From an uncultured bacterium (GTDB lineage: Bacteria; Patescibacteriota; Gracilibacteria; Absconditabacterales; Absconditicoccaceae): a stretch of 28,008 bases of DNA. Positions 8,663-18,539 of this stretch are shown one piece after another; within the stretch, counting starts at the first letter, position 1; the number at the start of each line of letters is the position of its first letter. The stretch is from positions 1 to 28,008 of the forward strand of contig CALCYP010000124.1 in the NCBI GenBank assembly GCA_937906635.1. Direction: 5' to 3'. A program made the position numbers and the translations under genes. A model generated the notes under the pieces. That model did not search any database. It worked only from the letters and a program-made list of their open reading frames with translations, and was not told the DNA's origin.

Positions 8663-9532
8663 TTAGCCTAAAATGCCCAAAACATCATTATATCACAAAT
8701 TCAGAATAAAATCTCTAACTTCATGTTTATCAGCTAATTGATTTAAGTATAACAAATTAATTATAATATTTTCACGAGTGTCTCAATCATTAAGAAGCTT
8801 TAAATAGAATTTTTTAGTTTCTTCAAAAAAGTTTTTAGAAATTTGTAATTTGTAATGCGGTATCGATAGTGAAATATATCAATTTCATTCAATCATGCAA
8901 GTACATGGATAGTAATAATTTCAACATAAATATCTATCATTATATTCAATACAAGAATCAATAAGGATTTCAAGAAAATGCATCAAAATCTGATCCTTCC
9001 AATGATGATAACCTAAAATTAAAATATAATTTAATTCATTATTAATTTTTTTCGATAATTTTTTGATCAAATCAACATTTCGATCTCAATATTTAACAAT
9101 TTTTAATCAATGTTTAATTATGTTGTAATTTTCATCAGTGATAACATAATGATCAAAATTATAATAGGACATGTGATAATCAACGAGATCTCATATCGAG
9201 ATACGATTATTTTCTCTCAAACAAAGTTCAGATTCGACAATTTTTCTCAATCTATTTGTAAAAATATTATCTTGTAACTCAACATTCAGAGCTATTTTCT
9301 CCTTTTTGAAAATATTCAGACTTAATGGAGATTCAATTGATTTTATAAAATCAGCTACATCGCGATTTCAAATATCAAACTTAGTATATCAGAAAAATGT
9401 TTGAGATTTAATTAGACATCTATCAAAATATTCACTAAAAGATAAATTATCAACATTGTGGACACAATGTTCCAAAAGATGTGGTAATTTGTTTGAATTA
9501 TTTAAAGGAGGTGTTTGAATATAAAGATACAT
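8663..9532 (-). CDS. short M16-like (inverzincin) metalloprotease homologue
   Basis: This 289-residue protein starts MYLYIQTPPLNNSNKLPHLLEH. The HLLEH motif at residues 18-22 fits the inverted zinc motif HxxEH of peptidase family M16, and Glu at 78 or 85 (KKEKIALNVELQDN) could be the third ligand. The rest is helical, Tyr- and Asn-rich, and weakly similar to an M16 fold at best. Standard M16 enzymes have two or four such domains; this is a single short unit without a partner gene nearby. A stop codon lies immediately before the ATG, fixing the start. The assignment rests mainly on one motif plus its position near the N terminus. Confidence 0.6.
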
Positions 9533-9542
9533 TTAATATATG

Positions 9543-9574
9543 AAATTAAAAAGAGGAAACGAAACGTCTCCTCT
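9543..9574 (-). terminator. terminator of the 42-residue gene
   Basis: On the minus strand AGAGGA pairs with TCCTCT around a short inner stem-loop built on ACG/CGT, followed by TTTTTAATTT. It lies 17 bp after the stop of the small basic protein. Confidence 0.65.
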
Positions 9575-9590
9575 GTTTTGAAATTAAACA

Positions 9591-9719
9591 TTAGCGGCGC
9601 TTGCCGTTGTTTGGCTTGTAATTGCCATTTTTCGTCTTCTTTTGCTCCTGGACAGGCTTTGACCGATTGGTGTGCTTGTCATGAGTGCTTTTTCTGGCAC
9701 CTTTAGTGTGTTCAGCCAT
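9591..9719 (-). CDS. 42-residue basic, hydrophilic protein
   Basis: This short gene encodes MAEHTKGARKSTHDKHTNRS and a Lys/Asn/Arg-rich tail ending NNGKRR. No fold is evident; it looks disordered and nucleic-acid binding. Base use differs from the surroundings: codons such as GCC, CGG, GTC, CAG and CGC are common, and all three Gly are GGT or GGC with no TGA. It has a terminator immediately after it and a long AT-rich divergent spacer (9720-9899) shared with the GH3 gene. I have a vague memory of similar short KGARKST proteins in candidate-phyla genomes, but make no functional claim. Confidence 0.7.
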   Translation of the reverse strand: MAEHTKGARKSTHDKHTNRSKPVQEQKKTKNGNYKPNNGKRR

Positions 9720-9899
9720 AATAAATTAATTTTTAAGTTTAACAATAATAATACAAATACGCAAAATGAATTATAATAATAAAAATAAGAAAATCAAGGA
9801 AAATAACGAATAGCACATTTTCAAAAATATATATTCTCTTGAAATAAAAAAATCGAACATTAAAAACAAAAAAAATTTAAATTTAAAATTTTAAAAAAA

Positions 9900-11435
9900 A
9901 TGGAACTTCAAAGAAAATTCAAACTACCAAGAATGATCGCAAATAGTATAGCAAAGACAGCATTTAAAATTAAAACTTTTTGAAAAAAGGAAAGTTTGGA
10001 ACATCAAGAAAAATTTTTGTTTAATTTGATACATAAATGCAGAAACACAGTATTTTGAAAAAGATACTGATTTGCCGATATTCAAACAATTGAACAATTT
10101 CAAAGAGATGTACCAATTTTTACCTACAAAGAATTCCAACCACGAGTAGAATACATGCTCAAATGAGAAGAAAATATTTCATATCCTGGTAAAATTCCAC
10201 TTTTTGCTGTTTCATCATGAACGACTTGAGAAAAATGAAAATATTTACCACTTACCAAAGAGCATATCAATTCATCACAATTTAATTGATGAACAAAGCT
10301 CATCTCATACTATTGCAAAGCAAATCCAAAGACAAAAATTTGTACATGAAAGACTATTGCAATATGATGAACTTTTGTAGAAAATCCTTATACAAAAGAG
10401 CATAATGTCTGATATATTACAGCAATTTTGCAAAAAAGGACACCACGATATGCCAGACTTTTCAAAAGTCCAAGCCCAGACATAGCATTCATTGAGGATT
10501 GGGAAGAAAAATCAAAAAAGATTGTTGAAGAAACATTACACCAAAATATTACGTGAATCACATGACAACCATCACGATGTACACAATTTTTGTATAAAGT
10601 CTTAGAAAAAACATGAAAATCAAACATCCATGAAATTCGACCAGATTTTGAAGTGTTCTTTTGATGATGAATGGCAGTAGATTTATACAAAGATACACTC
10701 AAAGAATTATTTCCAGATCCAAAATTCAAATATTGGCAAAGCTACAATGCTTCAGAGTGATTCTTCGCTTGTCAATGCGAAAACGATGCAGATGATATGC
10801 TTTTGCTCACAGATAACGGAGTATTTTATGAATTTATCCCACATGAAGAATTTGGAAAAGAAAATCCAAAGGTAATTTCACTAGAAGATGTTGAATTAGA
10901 TAAAGAATATGTGATTGTAATCACGACAAATGCATGACTACGGAGATACATAATATGAGATACAGTAAAATTCACAGAAATTGAGCCATATTACAAAATT
11001 AAAATAACATGAAGGACAAAGTATTATATAGATGTAGTAGGTGAGTGAACAACAGTAGAATATACAGATAAAGCAATAATTGAAGCCTGTAAAAAAGTTT
11101 GAGCAATAGCAACAGATTACACAGCATGACCAGTCACACCTAAATGAACACAAAGATGAGCATATGAGCGAATTATAGAATTTTGAAAAGAACCAAAAGA
11201 TATCAAAGAATTTCAAAAAGTACTTGATGAAGAATTACAAAAAGCTTTTTCAAATTATTACGATGAAAGAAATTACAATAATACATTAGATGAACTAATA
11301 GTCCACAAAGCTTCGGCATGAACCTTCCAAAAATGGTTAGAAAACAACAATAGGGCAATGTGATGTTCAAAAGTACCAAAATTAATGAACGATAGACATG
11401 TTTTGGAAGAAATTTTTGAAATAATGGGAGAATAA
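9900..11435 (+). CDS. GH3-family acyl-adenylate-forming enzyme
   Basis: This 511-residue protein belongs to the GH3 auxin-responsive promoter family. Proteins of that family adenylate a carboxylic acid with ATP and transfer the acyl group to an amine, usually an amino acid. Visible motifs are SSGTTGEKGKYLPLT (phosphate-binding loop), the central SYNASEGFFACQ (adenine/acyl region), the hinge TTNAGLRRYIIGDTVKF, and the C-terminal VGEGTTVEYTDKAIIEA start of the mobile domain. Length is close to bacterial GH3 members. Plant substrates are hormones; bacterial substrates are unknown, so only the chemistry is inferred. glyA follows after 26 bp and is probably co-transcribed. Confidence 0.9.
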
Positions 11436-11461
11436 AAAAATTTATAATTTTAGTAAAAAAA

Positions 11462-12730
11462 ATGCTACAAAATATAGATCCAGAAATATTCCAAGCAATA
11501 CTTGATGAAGAGCAAAGACAAGCAAATTGAATGGAACTTATTGCAAGCGAAAACTACCAATCAAAAGCAGTCTTACAAGCTCAATCAAGTGTCTTTGCAA
11601 ATAAATATGCAGAATGATTTGTCTGAAAAAGATACTATGGATGACAAGAAAACACAGACAAAATTGAACAACTTGCAATTGAAAGAGCAAAGAAACTTTT
11701 TCACGCAGATCACGCTAATGTACAAGCACTTTCTGGAGCAGCTGCAAATTTATGTGTATACACAGCACTCATGAATCCATGAGATACAATTTTGTGAATG
11801 GACTTAAGTCACTGATGACATCTAACACACTGAGCACCAGTAACTTTCATATCAAAAGTATTCAACTTTATTAGGTACAAGACAAACGAAAATTGAGATA
11901 TAGACTTTGATGAACTAAGAAAACTTGCACACGAACATAAACCCAAAATAATTTTAGCATGATTCAGTGCTTATACCAAGACATTAGATTTTGATCAATT
12001 CTCTGAAATAGCGAACGAAGTATGAGCAGTAGCCTATGCTGATATGTCACACATTTGATGATTTATCGCAGCATGATTACTACCAAACCCACTTGACCAT
12101 TGATTCCAAGTAATGATGACGACAACTCATAAATCACTTAGATGACCAAGATGAGCATTAATTTTGAGTAAGTGAATTGTTTCAAATCCACTAAAAAAAC
12201 CAGAAGACACAATCGAAAATATCCCAACAAGAATTGATAGAGCAGTATTCCCATGAATGCAATGATGACCACATATGAACACTATCGCAGGAATTGCAGT
12301 AGCTCTCAAAGAAGCAAGCACACCAGAATTCAGAGAATATGCAAGACAAGCTCTAGAAAATGCACAAATTCTTGCAAATGAACTATTGAACTACTGATAT
12401 AAATTAGTAAATTGATGAACAGAAAATCATATGATAATCATGGATTTCTCAAAAGAGGATTATTCTGGTTGAGAAGTGGAAAAAGTTCTAGATAAAGTGT
12501 GAATTTCCACATCGAAATCTACAATTCCAGACGATCCTCGTAAACCATTTGACCCATCAGGACTCAGAATTTGAATGCCAGCAATGACGACAAGGGGAGT
12601 AAAGTGAGACGACACAAAACAAATTGCTTCATTCATACATCAAGCAATCCAAAATAGAAACGACGACTCAAAATTAGCAGAAACAAAAAAAGAAGTAAAT
12701 TCATTCTGCCAAAAATTTCCACTACCATAG
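11462..12730 (+). CDS. glyA: serine hydroxymethyltransferase
   Basis: GlyA interconverts serine and glycine with tetrahydrofolate, supplying glycine and one-carbon units; PLP is the cofactor. The 422-residue chain has the SHMT start (NGMELIASENYQSKAV), YAEGFVGKRYYGGQENTD, the PLP-lysine motif TTTHKSLRGPRG with Lys at about 224, and the C-terminal GLRIGMPAMTTRG. By my count about 29 of about 35 glycines are TGA, among the most heavily recoded genes here. The ATG lies 26 bp after the GH3 stop with an A-rich leader, suggesting an operon. Confidence 0.97.
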
Positions 12731-12786
12731 AATAATTAAGAATTAATAACGAAAAAATTAATAATTAAATAGTTCATACATCATAT

Positions 12787-12877
12787 ATTCTTAATTCTTA
12801 ATTCTTAATTCTCAATTCTTAATTCTTAATTCTCAATTCTCAATTCTCAATTCTCAATTCTTAATTCTTAACTCTTA
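12787..12877. repeat. heptanucleotide tandem array (ATTCTTA/ATTCTCA)
   Basis: Thirteen 7-bp units follow without break, each ATTCTTA or ATTCTCA with one ACTCTTA at the end. The array sits between the glyA stop and the detached MFS tail, and its last units supply that tail's stop codon. The period matches the array at 17878-18037, though the unit differs. Confidence 0.9.
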
Positions 12878-12960
12878 ATTTTTTCACTTTCTCCTTTCCC
12901 CTCTTAAAGAAACTCAATCCAGCCAAAACAGCCAAAACAGCCAAAACAGCCAATGAAAGT
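12861..12960 (-). repeat. direct repeat copy A: detached 3' end of the MFS gene
   Basis: On the minus strand this encodes SLAVLAVLAVLAGLSFFKRG, a Lys-rich tail and TAA at 12863-12861. It matches the C-terminal tail of the MFS gene (14700-14757) over about 58 bp apart from some mismatches. It also carries two extra in-frame copies of a 9-bp unit (AGCCAAAAC on the plus strand). Homology ends exactly at CAATGAAAGT. It is a gene remnant on the far side of the calpain gene. Confidence 0.9.
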
Positions 12961-12968
12961 TTAATAAC

Positions 12969-14645
12969 TTAAACAATTTTTTTTGTTGAAACCTCCGAAA
13001 GATATTTTACAAGTTCAGATAATTTCATTTGGAATACAAAAGCCGAATTCCAAGGATTAATATATTTAACAATATCAGTTTTAGAATCATAACTACAAAT
13101 TGAATAAGCATGACTAGAATATAATCATTTTTCAGGTAATAATTTTACTTCTCTTTTTCAATTAACTGATGATTTTGTTCAAAAGGTTCTTCAATAACCA
13201 AATTGAGTATATAACAAAAGATTTTTCACATTAGAATAAGTAACATTAGAGTCTTGTAATACACTTCAATAAGAACGTCAAGATCAAAACATGTCAAACA
13301 TTTCAAAAGAATATCAACTTTCTTTATAAAAATCTTCAACACATTTAAATTCTTTTTTTCCTTTAAAATTTTGCACTTGATTAATTTGTTCCAATGTGTA
13401 TCTAACCCATTTTCATCATTCGAATTTATAAATATATTTATTTATATTTTTAATTGCAACATCTATCTCTACATCCAAATTTTTACCAGTTAATTTAAAT
13501 TGTTTCAAAAATTTATCAGCATAATCATACTTCCTGTATTTTCAGTACAAATGTTCCAACGACTGATATAATGGCTTAGCAGTCACTGTTTGTCTCTTAT
13601 CCAATGAATTAAATTTTCAGTTATCATCTAATTTAACAAATAGTTTATTCGTATGATTAATTTTCCTAAATTCATTTGTCTTTCAATATAAAAGATTCTT
13701 TTTTATACAATGAGAAGGTAATGAAACGATTAATGAATCACCATCTTTTTCCAAACAAGATAAAAGCCTACTATAAAAATGCGGATTTTGTATCATAGAA
13801 ATGTATCATGCAAGCTGATAACATGTACCACTTTGAGCTTGTTTTATAAAAAATCTTCAAACAGGTCATAATGCACTTAATAAAGTTTTTCTATCAACAT
13901 TCAAACGATAATATGAATTTTCATCAACAACAAAGACTTTTCAATTATCACAAGAATTTGAAGTATTTTTAAATGTAACTAAAGAACCTGATGGCAAATT
14001 TTTAAATCACTCACTAAGCCTAAATTGCATCTCAGAATCATATTCTGGTATAAAATAATTTAAACCTTTAGAAAAATCTAATTTATCAGATACTCATTTT
14101 GCAGCTTTCATATGCCTAATATCACTTAAAATTAGGGGATTAATCTCAACACAATCTAAAATTCAAGAAGTAGCTCAACCATAAAAATCATCTAATGCAG
14201 ATGAAGGCAACCATCATTGTTCAATTGCATAAATCAATTCTTCTATTTGCTTTTTTTTCTGCAAAGAACCTAACTTATCAGGTAAATTTTTAAAATCTGC
14301 TAAAATTTTTACATATTTTGGAGGAATAAAATATTTTCAATCCTTACCCCTTTTAGAAGCTAATTTAATTAAGTTATTCAGAAATTTAACCAAATCCTTC
14401 TCATTATTATATTCTGGCTTTTTAAGAATACTAGTAATTACTCCCTTTTCATCAAATTTTTCTCATCTTTCTTTTAATACTTTAAAAAAATTCAAAAAAC
14501 AAATATTAACATCAGAAGAAAAATTAAGAATCGTTCATAAATCAGAATGAATATGCAATAAATTGTTATCAGAAATAAAACGCATGATATCATTAGCATT
14601 CATTCTTTTATCACTTCAATGATTATAATTATTTATTTTATTCAT
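12969..14645 (-). CDS. calpain-like (C2/papain-fold) cysteine protease
   Basis: This 558-residue protein has a calpain-type catalytic triad in the right order: Cys275 in QAQSGTCYQLAGYI, His512 in SSHAYSI and Asn530 in YINPWN. QxGxCY, HAY and NPW are the three diagnostic calpain signatures. The first 250 residues are unrecognised, and there is no signal peptide or clear calcium-binding EF-hand region. The gene uses TGA heavily for Gly, so it is adapted to this code. It starts 33 bp after the MFS stop on the same strand and is followed by a copy of the MFS tail. It may modify host or own proteins by limited cleavage; the target is unknown. Confidence 0.85.
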
Positions 14646-14678
14646 ATTTCACATTTTGTTTTTTATTAAAACATAAAA

Positions 14679-16007
14679 TTATTTTCACTTTATTCTTTTC
14701 ATTTTCTCTTTTCATCTCTTAAAGAAACTCAAACCAGCCAAAACAGCCAATGAAAGTCAGACAATAAAAAATGCCATATTCATAGTGAAAATTGAAGATA
14801 ATACTCAAAATCAAATTGATCAAGCAATATTTCATAGGAATGTCGCGAATTGCTCAGCTCAAGAGATTAATCAAATATTATCTTTTTTTGCGTGTTCTGT
14901 AATCATCGCTGAAACAACAGGTTTCATGACAGAAAGTCCGAATGAGATACAGAACGAAACAATTAATATTATTATAAAAGATAAGTCAAATCATAATAAG
15001 ATAAACAATCACGCCAAAAATACCAAGATTACAGCAATAAATAATTTTTTGTTGAATCATTCATCTCGACCCGAAACAAACAAATTAAAAATATATGGTA
15101 ATCTCATCACCGCGAAAACAATAGCAATTTGTCATAATCACAATCAATCAGACAGCGCTACTAAAGGAATAAATAATAAACTCAAATAATCTAAAAGTGC
15201 ATAAAGTATCTCATATCACAAACCATTCCACAAAGATCTGGATGAAGATTTCAAAGAGACAATCATATTTTTCATTGGCTGAATTGAAAAACATCTCTTA
15301 CAAAATTTCTTTACAAAGTCAAAATGATTCTCTGATATTTCTTTGTTCATAGATTCATGAAACGGAATTTTCCAATCGATCAACAATGATAAAAAAGAAA
15401 ATACAGCAATGAAAACATACAAAAATGGTAAATTCACAAATTGTATCAAAATTGCTGAAATCAAAGCTCAAACCACATATGCTCAGTTAAATCCAGTGAA
15501 AAACAATCACCGAGAAGCTTCACTATGATTTTTGTTACAATTTTCACGAACCGAACTATAATAAGTAACAAAAGTAGATGAACTTCAAATTCAATTAAAA
15601 ATCACAGCAATTAACAAAAATCGAGGATTTTTCAAAAATCATGCCAAAACATAAAAAACACTCGATATAATATAAAGAATTTTGCTAAAAGCATATACAT
15701 GTTTTTTATCACTGTCATCATTCAACTCTCATATTGCAGGAGCAACAAATAATTTCACTAATGGCAAGACAGCTCAAATCAATGAGACTCGAAATACATT
15801 TTCGACAATTGACTCAATAAAGATTGAATAAAATGTGTCTCAACCAATTCCTCGACCAAGCATAAAAACAAAAACCGATAATGAAATCAGCCTGACATTT
15901 TTTGGTACAAGGAAAAATTTATCCTTAATTTTCCAAAAAATTCACCTTCATCATTTTTTTACTACTTTTCATAAATCTATTTTTGTTTTTTCAATTTGAT
16001 TTTTCAT
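14679..16007 (-). CDS. major facilitator superfamily transporter
   Basis: This 442-residue protein has about 12 hydrophobic segments, the usual MFS number. It begins with a basic cytoplasmic stretch, then ISLSVFVFMLGRGIGGDTFY; a GELNDDSDKKHV loop follows helix 2 in the position of the MFS loop 2-3 motif. The middle has a charged cytoplasmic loop (about 215-250), as in MFS proteins between the two halves. The last helix ends LSLAVLAGLSFFKRGKEKMK. The substrate cannot be told. The sequence of that last helix and tail is duplicated at 12861-12960. The GHMP-like gene upstream is on the same strand. Confidence 0.85.
14700..14757 (-). repeat. direct repeat copy B: in-gene 3' end of the MFS gene
   Basis: This 58-bp segment encodes LSLAVLAGLSFFKRG and following residues in the working gene. 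It corresponds to 12885-12960 once that copy's two extra 9-bp units are removed. Together the copies bracket the calpain-like gene. Confidence 0.9.
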
Positions 16008-16026
16008 ATATAATACAAATTATAAT

Positions 16027-17790
16027 TTAAACATTTTTTACTACTCAAATTTTGATCTCTTTCTCAGTCAAAGTCAGATTAAATCATCACAATCAACCTG
16101 CACAATCCAAATCAATCTCTTTTCCAAAATATTTTTTAGTCAATTTTTTCAATGGTAAAATGATCTTTCACGCCATCTGATTTCTCTGAGTAGAATAGCT
16201 CGAATATGGTAAATTACTACTTGAGACCGTCTGTCATATATTTGAAATCAGATAATCCAAAATTTCTACAGTAGAGGATTGTGAAACTAAATCTTTTGAA
16301 GTTAGATCTTTTCAATTAATATAAAGTTTTCATTCAATACAATCCAATAGGATTCATTTTGATTCTTTTTCAATAATCGCATTATAATCTCAAATATAAT
16401 TCTTTCCAAAATTATCTTTATAAAACACACTTCCAGACTGTAAATATTCTGAAAACACATCATTTGACAAATCTTGTTCAATTTTCAGTCACTCATCGGA
16501 ATATCAATCAATCCAAGATGCATACTCCAAATGCATTTTATTTCATGTAAAATTATATTTTTCCACCATCTTTGCGATTGTCCTTCTGGATTTTTTGTAT
16601 GGAGTAACAAACAAAAAACTTCATCACATCTTTCACAATGTCAAAGGACAAATTCAAATTTTTTCATTATCAAACAATTTCAGACTATTAAATGTATTTT
16701 TAATGTCTGGAATAAATGTGTTGTTCGATTCAACAATGATAGAAAAAGCTCCAAACTCATTTATGATTTTGATAAATTTATCAATTTTATTTTCATCCAA
16801 AGGACTATTCAGTACTTTATCAAAAGCTTTTAAAAGCTTAAAATGTAAAATAATTCAGACTTCTACAAAATTATTGTAAAAAGTCTCATAATCTAAATCT
16901 CAGAAATAAAAATCATCATCAACAACTCAATTATTTTTGAATTTATCATAAATATATGTCTGTACTTCATTTATCTCCTTTTTGTAAATCTGACTAACTT
17001 GATCTACATAATCAGTATCATAATCTACACCAAAATAAAACACTCAAAAATCAAATGGCAATTCCTGTTCATAATTCTTGATTCATAAAAAATCAAAAAT
17101 ATTTTTGTGAATTGTCATGTCCTTGTCTTTTTCATTTTCATATAAATGATTATTTGCAATATTTTTTGAAACATAGACAATGGGCATAGAATCATTAGAC
17201 ATACTCACAAAAATATCTGACCCTGTAGATCTTCATTCCATCAAAATATCAGCAAAAGACCAAGCTTTGTGGTGCAATTCTTGAGCTACTTCAGACTTCA
17301 AAAATTCATCATAATTTTTCAAAATACTCGGAGTAATGGTTCATTCAGTGTACATCATAGCAAATACAGTCAATAATGAAACCACATCACCAGCTCCAAA
17401 ACCATGCCCTCTCGGATTTTCACAGATAAAAGACAATTCAATTCACTTATTTCATACAGCCACATAATTTTCATCCAAAAATTTCTGAATAGGAGAGTAA
17501 TCCACTACAGTATCATCAAAATTTGTTACAACAAAAGAATTTTCCAATCAATCATATTCATAAATCTTATTCAAATATACTTTTCAAGTCTGATTAAATT
17601 TCACTCCACAATAAGTCTTTGTAGAAACTTTTTGTTTAATCTTGAAATTATTAAATGACTCTCAAATTCAGATTCACCAATCTATCACATTATTAGTAGA
17701 AAAAACCAAGTTGTGTTCACAAAAGAATTTCTTGTAAACATCACCATGCTGTACTCTCAAATCATCATTAATTTCTTGCTTTTTAATCAT
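16027..17790 (-). CDS. GHMP-kinase-like protein with C-terminal extra domain
   Basis: This 587-residue protein is hard to place. Around residues 115-140 is ENPRGHGFGAGDVVSLLTVF, which resembles the GHMP ATP-binding loop (GxGxxS/A type), and later ADILMEGRSTGSDIFVSM resembles the third motif region with a conserved Asp. This suggests a mevalonate/phosphomevalonate-type kinase or decarboxylase relative, though the loop lacks the usual Ser pair. The last 90 residues (LISNIGQTVSSSNLPYSSYS and PLKKLTKKYFGK) look like a small winged-helix-like domain of a type I associate with candidate-phyla proteins. The frame is continuous only with TGA as Gly. Gene certain, function weak. Confidence 0.55.
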
Positions 17791-17877
17791 TTTTTGTTTT
17801 TTTGGAAATAAATTAGCCTGTAGCTTATAGCTTATAGCCTATAGCCAATAGCAAAAGAAAATAATTTATCACTAAAC

Positions 17878-18037
17878 CGCTATCAGCCATTAGCCATCAG
17901 CTATTAGCCATCAGCCATTAGCTATTAGCCATCAGCCATTAGCCATCAGCTATTAGCCATCAGCTATTAGCCATCAGCCATTAGCTATTAGCCATCAGCT
18001 ATTAGCCATCAGCTATTAGCCATCAGCTATTAGCTAA
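17878..18037. repeat. heptanucleotide tandem array (TTAGCCA/TCAGCTA)
   Basis: About 22 7-bp units (AGCCATC, AGCTATT, AGCCATT) lie in the spacer upstream of the divergent GHMP-like gene and gyrA. A shorter degenerate run of TAGCTTA/TAGCCTA units occurs at 17818-17854. Units alternate in higher-order pairs such as AGCCATCAGCTATT, suggesting growth by unequal exchange or slippage. Confidence 0.92.
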
Positions 18038-18089
18038 TATAATATTAATCAAAAAAAATTTTTTGTCAAATTTCTGGGCAGAAAATTAT

Positions 18090-18385
18090 AGAAAAAAGTC
18101 CCCCTTACGAAGACGAAAGATTCCGATTTATCGGAAGGGGATGAAGGGGTTCAATAAAAAACCCGTAAACACAAAAATATAGAAAGCAAATTTAGCACAA
18201 CACGAAACGCAATATGATTTTTTTAGACAACCTCACCCTAAATCCATCTTACTACGTGGTAGCACAAGCCTAACAGAGAGGGACTTATACTACAAAGATA
18301 ACTCTCTTTAGAGAGTGTGCCCAAAGGACGGGTGAGGTTCCTTAAGAAAAAAAAGGAACACATCATGATTAAACAAAAAACATTC
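18090..18385. repeat. imperfect palindromic intergenic repeats
   Basis: No gene is visible between the heptad array and gyrA. The stretch holds a CCCCCTTACGAAG...GGGGATGAAGGGG type repeat (18099-18148) and a long element bounded by AACCTCACCC (from 18229) and GGGTGAGGTT (to 18340) with an inner ACTCTCTTTAGAGAGTG palindrome. A GTTCCTT/AAGGAAC hairpin follows. The outer boundaries are inverted repeats, which fits a MITE-like or REP-like element more than a known RNA family. Confidence 0.6.
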
Positions 18386-18459
18386 TTCGCCATGTTCAGA
18401 ATGAGATAAAATCGGATTTTTCCCATCAAAAAGGAGGACAAAATGAATACTTTTTCAAC

Positions 18460-18487
18460 TTGAAATCTTGCTAAAAATTTCTATAAG
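18460..18487 (+). promoter_or_regulatory. probable gyrA promoter
   Basis: TTGAAA (18460-18465) and TATAAG (18482-18487) are spaced 16 bp, 52 bp before the ATG. Confidence 0.5.
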
Positions 18488-18539
18488 AATAAGGATATGT
18501 GAAGTTTTCACATAGTTTTTAGAGTTTTAATAAAAATTA

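Noticed and set aside
9515..9706. Plus-strand Cys-rich open frame resembling a small metal-binding protein.
   Set aside because: It is the exact antisense of the 42-residue basic gene and its terminator. The Cys codons arise from the complementary Lys/Thr/Ala codons.
17878..18037. CRISPR-like repeat array.
   Set aside because: Units are 7 bp with no spacers between them and no cas genes nearby; it is a simple tandem array.
18229..18340. Possible structured RNA bounded by AACCTCACCC and GGGTGAGGTT.
   Set aside because: The interior is typical of composite palindromic intergenic repeats and no RNA family or terminator/promoter pair fits; retained only as a repeat.
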